Shown piece after piece: positions 36,169 through 44,127 of a DNA stretch of 64,000 nt (position 1 is its first letter; each line of letters starts with the position of its first letter). The stretch lies in NCBI RefSeq assembly GCF_900638335.1, contig NZ_LR134508.1, positions 248,001 to 312,000 on the forward strand. The letters are read 5' to 3'. Both the position numbers and the translations under genes were made by a program. Origin of the DNA: Campylobacter lari (GTDB taxonomy: Bacteria > Campylobacterota > Campylobacteria > Campylobacterales > Campylobacteraceae). Below the pieces are notes generated by a model. That model was not told where the DNA came from and searched no databases. It saw only the letters and a list, made by a program, of their open reading frames with translations.

Positions 36169-38703
36169 ATGTTTGTTTTTAAAAAAGTAAAAAAAATGTT
36201 TAAAAATCCAAAACTATTCTTCAAGGATGCTATTGAAAAAAGGAAAAAATACAAAGGCTTTACTCAATATACAATAATATCAGCTGTATACAACACAGAA
36301 AAATATTTAGATGATTATTTTAATTCAATTATAAATCAAAGACTTGATTTTAAAAGAAATATCTTTATGATACTAGTAGATGATGGCTCTACGGATAATT
36401 CTGCAAATATTATTAAAAAATATCAAGAAAAATACCCAAAAAACATTGTCTATCTTTATAAAGAAAATGGTGGACAAGCTAGTGCGAGAAATTTAGGTTT
36501 AAAATATATGCAAGAAAACAACTATAAAACTCCATGGGTTACTTTTACCGATCCAGATGATTTCTTAGATAGACATTATTTTTATGAAATAGATAAATTC
36601 TTAGCAACTCATCAAGATGATGATGTTAAAGTAATTGCTACTAATGTTCTGATATTTAATAATCAAACAGAAGCAACTAATCAACATCCTTTAAGTTATA
36701 AATTTAATAGAAAAATAAATATAAAATTCTTCCGTGATTTGCAAAATGAAATGCAGAGTTCAACAACTTCTTTATTTTGTTTTAATGATATTAAAACATT
36801 ATTTAATGAAGATAAAAATTTAAAATCAAATTTTGAAGACGGTTTATTTTTTTATGATTATATTTTAGATAATTCTGATTTTAAAATCTGCTATTTGCAA
36901 GATTCTGTGTACTTTTATAGAAAAAATATATCTTCCACCACATCTAAAGCTTTATTAGATAAGAATGTATATCTTCAAATTGGAGAATATATTCAACAGT
37001 TATTTTATAAGTTTGAAAAGAAGTCTTTTGATATTAAATATGCACAAAATATTGCTTTATATTTTTTTTATTGGCAGATCAATTCTCTTATTAATTGTCC
37101 GGAAAAAATTGCTTTTATGGCTTTTTCTGAAAAACGAAAATATTTTGATTTGTTAAGAAAAATTTTTACTTATATAGATAATGATACTATAATGGATTTT
37201 AATTTAGCTGGTTGTTGGTTTTTTCATAAAGTAGGAATTTTAAATTGCTTTAAAAAAGAAAAGCCACCTTTTCAAATAGTTTATATTGATAGTCTTAATT
37301 TGTATAAAAAAGAAGTGGTGTTAATGTGTTTTATGGAAACTAGTAATATTGAAAATATTGAAATATATATTGATAATAATAAAATTAACTTTGAGTATAA
37401 AATAGTACAATATGATTTTATAAATGAAGTTTTTATTTATCAATGTAGAATATACTTAAAATTACAAGAATATAGGACTGCTAATTTTTTGAAAATATAT
37501 TTAAATTCACAAGTAACTAAAATCTCATTTGAGGGAAAACATTATTCTATGCTTTCTATCGATAAATTATATTCAAGATTATCTATTCCACATCAAGTAA
37601 AGGATGTTTGGATGTTTATCGATAGAGATTATGAAGCAGATGATAATGCTGAATGTATGTATAGATATGTAATGCACAACCATCCGGATAAAAAAATATA
37701 TTTTGCATTAGATTCAACTTCTATTGATTGGAAAAGACTTGAAGATGAAGGGTTTAATTTGGTGGATTTTAACTCAGATGATTTTAAAGCTCTTGCAAAA
37801 AATACTTATATTTTGATATCATCACATGCAGATAATTATATTTTGAAGCATTTTGAAAATGTAAATTTTTTTGTCTTTTTACAACATGGTGTAATACGAG
37901 ATGATTTATCTAGATGGTTGAATACTAAAAAAATCGATTTATTTGTTACATCAACGGAAAATGAATATCATTCAATAGTTGATAATTGTAATAGATATTT
38001 ATACACAAAAAGAGAAGTAAAATTGACAGGTCTTCCTAGACATGATAGACTTTATGCCAAAAAAGCTAGAAGCCAAGAAAAAACTATATTAATAATGCCA
38101 ACTTGGAGAAAAACATTAGTTAAGCCCTTGAATGAAGATACAGCTAACAAACAAATAAGTGATGATTTGTTTATCAGTGATTACTATATCAATTGGATGA
38201 GTGTTTTAAAAAGTCAGAGATTTAGAGAATTATGTGTTAAATTTGACTATAAAATCATATTTTGTCCTCATATTAATATGAGAGTTATGTTGCCTTTAAT
38301 GGATATTCCTCATTATATAGAAGTTTATCAACGTGAAGATAATTGTAGTTTGAGTGATTTATTTATAAAGTCTTCGATGATGATAACAGATTATTCTAGT
38401 GTAGCTTTTGAGATGGCTTATTTAGAAAAACCTGTATTGTATTTTCAATTTGATAAAGATGAATATTTTAATTTAGATAATCATACTTCTCAGTTGGGTT
38501 ATTTTGATTTTGATAAAGATGGATTTGGTCCAGTTGCAATAAGTGAAGATGAATTAATTGATAATATTGAAAAATTTCTTAAAGATGATTGTGAGATAAA
38601 AGGTATTTATAAGCATAACATCATGTCAACTTTTAAATTTAGAGATGGTGAGTGTTGTAAAAGAATATATAATGAAATCATGTTTTTAGATATGCAAAGT
38701 TGA
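36169..38703 (+). CDS. Bifunctional GT2 / TagF-like capsule transferase (copy B)
   Basis: An 844-residue paralogue of the gene at 33574. The ATG at 36169 is preferred: AAAAAGG lies 6 bases upstream, while an in-frame TTG at 36148 lacks a site. NPKLFFKDAIEK is at about 13-24. The GT-A core (residues 28-152) is identical to copy A because of the 374-bp repeat, but the GT acceptor half differs. The TagF-like half (from about 480) has VWMFIDRDYEADDNAE, LQHGVIRDDLSRWL, LIMPTWRKT and MITDYSSVAFEMAYLEKP. The different acceptor halves suggest different linkages or sugars in one repeating unit. Confidence 0.8.
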   Translation: MFVFKKVKKMFKNPKLFFKDAIEKRKKYKGFTQYTIISAVYNTEKYLDDYFNSIINQRLDFKRNIFMILVDDGSTDNSANIIKKYQEKYPKNIVYLYKENGGQASARNLGLKYMQENNYKTPWVTFTDPDDFLDRHYFYEIDKFLATHQDDDVKVIATNVLIFNNQTEATNQHPLSYKFNRKINIKFFRDLQNEMQSSTTSLFCFNDIKTLFNEDKNLKSNFEDGLFFYDYILDNSDFKICYLQDSVYFYRKNISSTTSKALLDKNVYLQIGEYIQQLFYKFEKKSFDIKYAQNIALYFFYWQINSLINCPEKIAFMAFSEKRKYFDLLRKIFTYIDNDTIMDFNLAGCWFFHKVGILNCFKKEKPPFQIVYIDSLNLYKKEVVLMCFMETSNIENIEIYIDNNKINFEYKIVQYDFINEVFIYQCRIYLKLQEYRTANFLKIYLNSQVTKISFEGKHYSMLSIDKLYSRLSIPHQVKDVWMFIDRDYEADDNAECMYRYVMHNHPDKKIYFALDSTSIDWKRLEDEGFNLVDFNSDDFKALAKNTYILISSHADNYILKHFENVNFFVFLQHGVIRDDLSRWLNTKKIDLFVTSTENEYHSIVDNCNRYLYTKREVKLTGLPRHDRLYAKKARSQEKTILIMPTWRKTLVKPLNEDTANKQISDDLFISDYYINWMSVLKSQRFRELCVKFDYKIIFCPHINMRVMLPLMDIPHYIEVYQREDNCSLSDLFIKSSMMITDYSSVAFEMAYLEKPVLYFQFDKDEYFNLDNHTSQLGYFDFDKDGFGPVAISEDELIDNIEKFLKDDCEIKGIYKHNIMSTFKFRDGECCKRIYNEIMFLDMQS
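36251..36624 (+). repeat. 374-bp perfect direct repeat, copy 2
   Basis: Second copy of 33698-34071. The reading frame is the same in both genes, so recombination between copies would remove 2553 bp and leave one intact chimeric gene. Confidence 0.95.
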
Positions 38704-38818
38704 TAAATTATGTTTTAACTCTCTTTCTTAAGGTGTACACAGGAGTAATATTATATAATGTAACATTAATCATAGATATAATTATTAAAATAAAAATATT
38801 TACAGAAGAGGTTTATTA

Positions 38819-40195
38819 ATGACTAACATTGTTCTTTGTGGTGGTAGCGGCACGAGACTTTGGCCACTTAGCAGAACACTAATGCCAAAACAATTTTTAA
38901 AATTATTTAATAATAAGACTTTATTTGAATTGACTTTGCAAAGAAATTCCAAATTTTGCTTTAATACTTTAATAGTATGCAATGAAGAACAGTATTTTCT
39001 GGCTCTTGATCAAATTTCAAACACAAGTAATACTAGGTTTATTTTGGAACCATTAGCAAAAAATACTGCGGCAGCTATTACTTTGGCTTGTTTATCTTTG
39101 CCTAAAGAAGAGATAGTTTTAATTACACCAAGTGATCACTTAATCAAAAATGAAAAAGCATATCAAGAAGCAATAACTAAAGCTATAGAATTTGCAAATA
39201 ACAATTATCTTGTAACTTTTGGCATAAAACCTGATAATCCACATACTGGATATGGCTATATTAAATCTAAAAACGCTTATGATGCTGAAGCTTTTATAGA
39301 AAAACCAAATTTTAAAAATGCTAAAGAATTTTTAGAAGATGGAAGTTATTTATGGAATTCTGGTATGTTTATGTTTAAAGTTGGTTTTTTCTTAGAGCAA
39401 ATGCAAACTTATGCAAAAGAAATATATGATTTTTGTTTAAAAGCGCATAAAAATGCTTTGATGCAAAATGATTTTATTAAAATCAAATCAGCAGACATGA
39501 AGAAAATTCCAGAACTAAGCATAGATTATGCTCTAATGGAAAAATCAAACAAAGTAAAAGTAATACCTAGTGATATTTCTTGGAGTGATGTAGGAAGCTT
39601 TGAAAGCTTAGCTAAAGAGTTTAATAATGGTAATAATTACTCTAATGTTAATACTAAATTTTTAGATTCTAATAATATCTTTTGCTATGCAAGCGATCAA
39701 AAGAAATTTATAGCTACAATTGATCTTGATAATATATTTATCATAGATACTCAAGATGCACTTTTAATTAGTAAAAAATCATCCTCTCAAAAAGTAAAGC
39801 AAATTTATGAAGCTATTAAAGAAAATGAAAATTTAAGTAAAAATCATCTTTGCACACATAGACCTTGGGGGAGTTTTACTATACTTGAAGATGAAAAAGG
39901 ATATAAAATCAAACGTATAGAAGTTAAACCTGGTAAAAGACTTTCTTTGCAAAAACATTTTCACAGAAATGAACATTGGATAGTTTTAAGCGGTATAGCA
40001 AGCGTAGAAGTAGATGGAGTTGAAAATTTAGTAAGACCTAATGAATCAATCTATATAAAAATGGGACAAAAACATCGTTTAAGCAATTATGGCAAAATTC
40101 CTATTGTGATGATAGAAGTTCAAGTAGGTGAATACACAGGTGAAGATGATATAGTAAGATTGGAAGATGATTATGAAAGATCTTGTAACAAATAA
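38819..40195 (+). CDS. manC: Mannose-1-phosphate guanylyltransferase / mannose-6-phosphate isomerase
   Basis: A 458-residue type II bifunctional enzyme that makes GDP-mannose. The nucleotidyltransferase motif GGSGTRLWPLSRTLMPKQF is at residues 6-24 and FIEKP near 160. The C-terminal cupin-type isomerase domain (about 345-450) carries RPWGSF, KPGKRLSLQKHFHRNEHW and VEVDG. Two TATAAT boxes in the 115-base gap upstream (38754 and 38777) are possible promoters, and GAGG precedes the ATG. No phosphomannomutase or GDP-mannose-modifying gene is in the window, so mannose or a derivative made elsewhere is implied. Confidence 0.92.
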   Translation: MTNIVLCGGSGTRLWPLSRTLMPKQFLKLFNNKTLFELTLQRNSKFCFNTLIVCNEEQYFLALDQISNTSNTRFILEPLAKNTAAAITLACLSLPKEEIVLITPSDHLIKNEKAYQEAITKAIEFANNNYLVTFGIKPDNPHTGYGYIKSKNAYDAEAFIEKPNFKNAKEFLEDGSYLWNSGMFMFKVGFFLEQMQTYAKEIYDFCLKAHKNALMQNDFIKIKSADMKKIPELSIDYALMEKSNKVKVIPSDISWSDVGSFESLAKEFNNGNNYSNVNTKFLDSNNIFCYASDQKKFIATIDLDNIFIIDTQDALLISKKSSSQKVKQIYEAIKENENLSKNHLCTHRPWGSFTILEDEKGYKIKRIEVKPGKRLSLQKHFHRNEHWIVLSGIASVEVDGVENLVRPNESIYIKMGQKHRLSNYGKIPIVMIEVQVGEYTGEDDIVRLEDDYERSCNK

Positions 40196-41369
40196 AAAAT
40201 TGGCGATTCAATTTTTTGGTCATCTTAGAACATATCAAAAAACATATAAAAATTTTTTAAAGAATATTGTAGAAGCAAATAAAGACGATGGTTGGGAAAT
40301 AGATATATTTATACATACTTGGGATAAATTAAGTTCGTCGGAAGGTAGTTGGCATGCAAAACATAAAATTTTTAAAAACGAGAGAGAGATACAAAGCGAA
40401 GAAGTGGATGAAATTATAAAAATTTATAACCCTGTAGCAATATCCGTAGAAAAATTGCCTGATGGGATTCACGGTGGACTTCTGTCTAAGCAAAGAGGCA
40501 ATCGAATTAGAGAGAGATACCAAATAATACATTCAATAGATTATGAATATATTATATATACGAGAGCTGATGTGCTATTTTGTACCCCTTTAAAGGTGCA
40601 ACGATATATTGATGAGATAAAGAAGTCCGGTCGCGCTTTACCTGATAAGCATGTGTTTTGTGGTAATAATTTTTTTAGAAGATCGCAGGTTGCAGATCCA
40701 AGATATATAAATGAAGGAGATATTGTTTATTTTTCTAGTGCTTCTCAAGAATGCTATAAAAGTGAACAAAATGAAGGTTTTCTTGTTATACCAGTTAATT
40801 ATACTATGTATAAAGACTTCTTTTTACAGAGAGAAGAATTTATTCTCGGCTGGAATACACACCCAGAAATTCTTTTGGAAAACAAAATCAAACAATTAGA
40901 ATTAGAAGCCGAAGGAAACAATACTAAAATCAAACAATTAGAATTAGAAGCCGAAGGAAACAATACTAAAATCAAACAATTAGAAATTTTTCGAGATGAT
41001 TTATTGTTTAAAATAAATTATACAACAGCTAAAATTCGTATCCAAAATCAACTTTCTTATAAACTGGGTCAAGCTATGATAGTTAATTCTAAATCTATAC
41101 TTGGTTATATAAGAATGCCTTTTGTATTATCATATATTTATGATAAGCATAAACAAGAACAAAAAATCTATCAAGAAAAAATAAAAAAAGATTCTTCCTT
41201 AATATTACCTTCGCTAGAATCTTATCCTGATTACAAAGAAGCCTTAAAAGAAAAAGAATGTTTTACTTATAAACTAGGTCAAGCTCTTATACAAGCTAAT
41301 AAAACTTGGTATGGGGGGGGGTATATCAAGTTGCTATTTGAGATTAGGAAGTTGAAGAAGCAAAGTTAA
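40173..41369 (+). CDS. Capsule-locus glycosyltransferase-like protein with coiled-coil repeat and G tract
   Basis: A 398-residue protein. Residues 1-225 hold a domain with LAIQFFGHLRTY, the IDIFIHTWD strand and YIIYTRADVLF (DxD-like, about 124-134), seen in capsule loci and probably a GT-A transferase. A coiled coil of tandem KIKQLELEAEGNNT units follows (238-271). From 293 the tail module appears twice (LSYKLGQAMI...KSILGYIRMPF and TYKLGQALI...KTWYGGGYIKLLF). A G9 tract encodes Gly381-383. The ATG at 40173 has GGAAGA 5 bases upstream; 40167 is an alternative. Both lie inside the end of manC. Confidence 0.65.
   Translation: MKDLVTNKKLAIQFFGHLRTYQKTYKNFLKNIVEANKDDGWEIDIFIHTWDKLSSSEGSWHAKHKIFKNEREIQSEEVDEIIKIYNPVAISVEKLPDGIHGGLLSKQRGNRIRERYQIIHSIDYEYIIYTRADVLFCTPLKVQRYIDEIKKSGRALPDKHVFCGNNFFRRSQVADPRYINEGDIVYFSSASQECYKSEQNEGFLVIPVNYTMYKDFFLQREEFILGWNTHPEILLENKIKQLELEAEGNNTKIKQLELEAEGNNTKIKQLEIFRDDLLFKINYTTAKIRIQNQLSYKLGQAMIVNSKSILGYIRMPFVLSYIYDKHKQEQKIYQEKIKKDSSLILPSLESYPDYKEALKEKECFTYKLGQALIQANKTWYGGGYIKLLFEIRKLKKQS
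40884..40985 (+). repeat. 42-bp in-frame tandem repeat (2.4 copies)
   Basis: Two perfect 42-base units (40884-40925 and 40926-40967) plus 18 bases of a third. Each encodes 14 residues, KIKQLELEAEGNNT, a heptad-like pattern. Copy number could vary without frameshift, changing coiled-coil length. Confidence 0.92.
41313..41321 (+). repeat. Homopolymeric G9 tract (phase-variation site candidate)
   Basis: Nine G in an otherwise very AT-rich gene, 49 bases before its stop. Such tracts in Campylobacter surface loci are hypermutable. In the present length the gene reads through to KLLFEIRKLKKQS. Gain of one G would end after VYQVAI, and loss of one after ISSCYLRLGS, so only the last 15 or so residues would change. 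Confidence 0.85.
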
Positions 41370-41475
41370 GTTATTAATTTTAGCAACATCAGTATTGTGT
41401 ACTTTAAGTTTGTGTTTTATTATGTTGCGGTATTATTTATGATTGTATAGGTTTAGTTATAACAAGGAGTTGTTT

Positions 41476-42111
41476 GTGAAAATTATTGCTCATAGAGGAT
41501 TTTGGGTTAAGGAAAGTGAAAAGAATGCTTTGCTTGCGTTTGAGCGAAGTTTTTGTAACGATTTTGGTGTTGAGACTGACTTGCGAGATATGTTAGAGCA
41601 AATTGTTATATCACATGATATGCCAAATAGCAATTGTTTGACTCTAGATGATTTTTTTGCTTTATATAAAAGATTCTCTAATAATTTTCCTTTGGCGTTA
41701 AATATAAAAGCCGATGGACTTCAAAGAATTTTGAAAGAATTTTTAGAGAAATATGATATTAATAGCTACTTTGTATTTGATATGTCAATTCCAGATACTT
41801 TGCTCTATATAAAAGCAGGTTTTAATGTTTTTACAAGACAAAGTGAATATGAAAAACAACCTAGTTTTTATAATGAAGCATGTGGAGTATGGATGGATGA
41901 ATTTTATGAACATTGGATTGATGAGAAGATTATTCGGGAGCATTTAGAAAATAATAAAAAAATATGTATTGTTTCCCCTGAATTACATAAAAGAGATTTT
42001 AAAAAAGAGTGGCAAGAATATAAAGAAATATCTAAAAAATTAGATAACGATGATAGTTTGATGCTTTGTACAGATTATCCTATTCAAGCAAGGGAGTTTT
42101 TTAATGTTTAA
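41476..42111 (+). CDS. Glycerophosphodiester phosphodiesterase-like protein
   Basis: A 211-residue protein with the GDPD pattern: IIAHRGFW (His/Arg at 5-6), SEKNALLAFE, VETDLRD (35-41) and ISHDMPNS (48-55), the usual Glu/Asp/His metal and catalytic positions. It is shorter than classical GDPD enzymes. The GTG at 41476 is favoured by AAGGAG 6 bases upstream; the frame also opens upstream without a site. It is the first gene of a tight six-gene module. In a capsule locus with TagF-like transferases it may act on a glycerophosphate or cyclic/polyol phosphate intermediate, but this is inference. Confidence 0.7.
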   Translation: MKIIAHRGFWVKESEKNALLAFERSFCNDFGVETDLRDMLEQIVISHDMPNSNCLTLDDFFALYKRFSNNFPLALNIKADGLQRILKEFLEKYDINSYFVFDMSIPDTLLYIKAGFNVFTRQSEYEKQPSFYNEACGVWMDEFYEHWIDEKIIREHLENNKKICIVSPELHKRDFKKEWQEYKEISKKLDNDDSLMLCTDYPIQAREFFNV

Positions 42112-42739
42112 GATTAAAGCAATACTTTTTGATATGGATGGCGTTTTGATTGAAGCTAAAGATTGGCATTATGAGGCGTTAAATAAAGCATTAAGACTTT
42201 TTGGAATGGAAATTTCCCGTATAGAACATCTTACAACCTTTGATGGTTTACCAACAAAAGATAAACTAAAAATGCTTTCTTTGGAAAAAGGTTTACCTAT
42301 GGGCTTACATGGATTTATTAATGAGCTAAAGCAACAATACACCATGGATTTGGTTTATAGTTTATGTAAACCAAGATTTCACCATGAATATGCTCTTTCT
42401 AAACTTAAAGAGAGTGGTTATAAGATGGCTGTATGTTCTAATTCTATTAGAAATACTATAGAAGTAATGATGCAAAAAGCTTCTCTTGATGTGTATTTAG
42501 ATTTTTACATTTCTAATGAAGATGTTAAAAAAGGAAAGCCTGATCCTGAGATGTATAACAAGGCTATAGAAAAAATGAATTTGCACCCAAAAGAATGTAT
42601 GATTATAGAGGATAATGAAAACGGTATAAAAGCAGCTAGAGCTAGTGGAGCCAATGTAATGATAGTGGAAGAAATCACTGAAGTTAATTATGAAAATATC
42701 TTAAAGCATATTAATAACTTCCAAAAGGAGAATAGATGA
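42104..42739 (+). CDS. HAD-superfamily phosphatase/mutase
   Basis: A 211-residue HAD hydrolase of the beta-phosphoglucomutase-like subgroup. The nucleophile motif ILFDMDGVLI is at residues 7-16, the Ser/Thr motif is VCSNS near 108, the Lys motif KKGKPDPEMY near 140, and the acidic motif MIIEDNENGIKAA near 165. It overlaps the GDPD-like gene by 8 bases and the following nucleotidyltransferase by 4, so the three are co-translated. It probably dephosphorylates or isomerises a small phosphate ester feeding the nucleotidyltransferases. Confidence 0.8.
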   Translation: MFKIKAILFDMDGVLIEAKDWHYEALNKALRLFGMEISRIEHLTTFDGLPTKDKLKMLSLEKGLPMGLHGFINELKQQYTMDLVYSLCKPRFHHEYALSKLKESGYKMAVCSNSIRNTIEVMMQKASLDVYLDFYISNEDVKKGKPDPEMYNKAIEKMNLHPKECMIIEDNENGIKAARASGANVMIVEEITEVNYENILKHINNFQKENR

Positions 42740-43476
42740 TTGATATAGTTGTTCCTTTGGCGGGTAAAAGTTCTTTCTTTAGCGAAGATAAAGATGGCTT
42801 TCCAAAGCCATTTATTGAAATTTGTGGCAAAACTATGTTAGAACATTTCATAAGAAACTATGATAGTGTGAAAGAAAAACGTTTTGTTTTTATTTTAAAA
42901 CAAGATGATGTTAGAAGGTATCATTTAGATGATGCTATTAATGTCTTAACTGATGGTAAATGTAAAATAATAGTTCTAAAAAATGAGACAGAAGGAATGC
43001 TTTGCTCGGTTATGATGGCTGTAGATGACATACAAAAGGAAAATCCTGTCTTAGTGGTTAATATGGATCAAATTTTTGAGTATGACTTAAGAGAGATTCT
43101 TTTTAATTTTGAGCAATGCGATGCTGGTGTGTTAAGTTTTGAGAATATTCATCCAAGATGGGCTTATGTAAAATGTAACGAAGATAATAATTTGGTTTTA
43201 GAGTCTTTTGAGAAAAAACCTATAAGTAAAAATGCTATTGCTGGATTTTATTATTTTAAGAATTTAGATTTGTTATTCAATGCTGCTAAAAATGTTATAA
43301 AAAAAGATGTAAATTATATGGGAAAATATTACATAGCCTCAACTTTAAATGAGTTAATTTTAAAAAATAAAAAAGTGATCAATGTAACTATTGATCCGAA
43401 TCACTACTTTACTTTTTATAGTCATGCTAAAATCAGTGAATATGAAAGGATAAAAAATGCTAAAAGAGTTAACTAG
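42736..43476 (+). CDS. Nucleotidyltransferase (sugar- or polyol-phosphate activating), first
   Basis: A 246-residue GT-A-type nucleotidyltransferase. The N-terminal IDIVVPLAGKSSFFSEDKDGFPKPFI replaces the usual G-x-G-T-R loop with a variant (KSSFF), and the metal site VVNMDQIFEYD is near 111-121. Later WAYVKCNEDN and GFYYF fit the family. It is distantly related to the enzyme at 44120, which retains a clearer GLGSRF loop. The altered loop could mean a different nucleotide or loss of activity. It overlaps both neighbours. Confidence 0.7.
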   Translation: MIDIVVPLAGKSSFFSEDKDGFPKPFIEICGKTMLEHFIRNYDSVKEKRFVFILKQDDVRRYHLDDAINVLTDGKCKIIVLKNETEGMLCSVMMAVDDIQKENPVLVVNMDQIFEYDLREILFNFEQCDAGVLSFENIHPRWAYVKCNEDNNLVLESFEKKPISKNAIAGFYYFKNLDLLFNAAKNVIKKDVNYMGKYYIASTLNELILKNKKVINVTIDPNHYFTFYSHAKISEYERIKNAKRVN

Positions 43477-43792
43477 ACAATATATAAAAGTTTTTAGCGA
43501 GAAAGACTTAAATGGCGTATCTTTACTTCTTGATGATGATTTTGTACTTGAAGATCCTATTGTTAAAAGAGTGGAAGGAAAAAGTAAATCTTTGGAAGTT
43601 GTAAAGAATATATTTAATAGTTGTAATAAATTGAGTTTTAGCGCTAAGAATATTTATACGGAAGGTGATGTTGCGATTATTGAGTTTGTGCTGGTGTTGG
43701 ATAAACAAAGATTGGAAGGTGTAGATATTATTAAGTGGGATAAAGAAAAGATGAAAGAATTGAGAGCGTATTTAGATATTCCTAAGGATTGA
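43457..43792 (+). CDS. NTF2/SnoaL-like small protein
   Basis: A 111-residue protein with the cone-shaped NTF2-like pattern: an N-terminal helix (LTRQYIKVFSEKDLNGV), LLDDDFVLEDP, then strands GDVAIIEFVLVLD and LEGVDIIKWD. Members can be isomerases, cyclases or binding modules. AAGGA precedes the ATG, which lies inside the preceding gene. The function here is unknown; position between two nucleotidyltransferases suggests a role on the same small-molecule precursor. Confidence 0.65.
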   Translation: MLKELTRQYIKVFSEKDLNGVSLLLDDDFVLEDPIVKRVEGKSKSLEVVKNIFNSCNKLSFSAKNIYTEGDVAIIEFVLVLDKQRLEGVDIIKWDKEKMKELRAYLDIPKD

Positions 43793-43794
43793 AA

Positions 43795-44127
43795 ATGGAA
43801 GTATTTAGCTTACAAGATATGATTCGCGGTTGGTTTGTTGGAAATTTTGATCCAAGTGTTATAAAAACAGATTTGGTTGAAGTTGGTGTAAAACATTATA
43901 AAAAAGATGATTATGAAGATAAACATTATCACAAAATAGCCACCGAAATTACTGTAATTATCGAAGGTAAAGTGCAAATGGGTAATAAAATATATACAAA
44001 AAATGATATTATAGTTATATACCCAAAAGAATCTACAGATTTTAAAGCTTTGGAAGATACTATTACGGTAGTTGTAAAAATTCCAGGGGCTAATGAAGAT
44101 AAATATATAGGAGAAATAAATGATTAA
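43795..44127 (+). CDS. Small cupin-fold protein
   Basis: A 110-residue single-domain cupin. His-rich first motif HYKKDDYEDKHYHKIATE and second motif KNDIIVIYPKESTDF are visible, with beta strands between (EITVIIEGKVQMG). The ATG at 43795 is preferred over TTG at 43789 because AAGGA is 6 bases away. Such cupins act as epimerases, isomerases or ligand sensors in sugar-nucleotide pathways. It overlaps the next gene by 8 bases. Confidence 0.68.
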   Translation: MEVFSLQDMIRGWFVGNFDPSVIKTDLVEVGVKHYKKDDYEDKHYHKIATEITVIIEGKVQMGNKIYTKNDIIVIYPKESTDFKALEDTITVVVKIPGANEDKYIGEIND

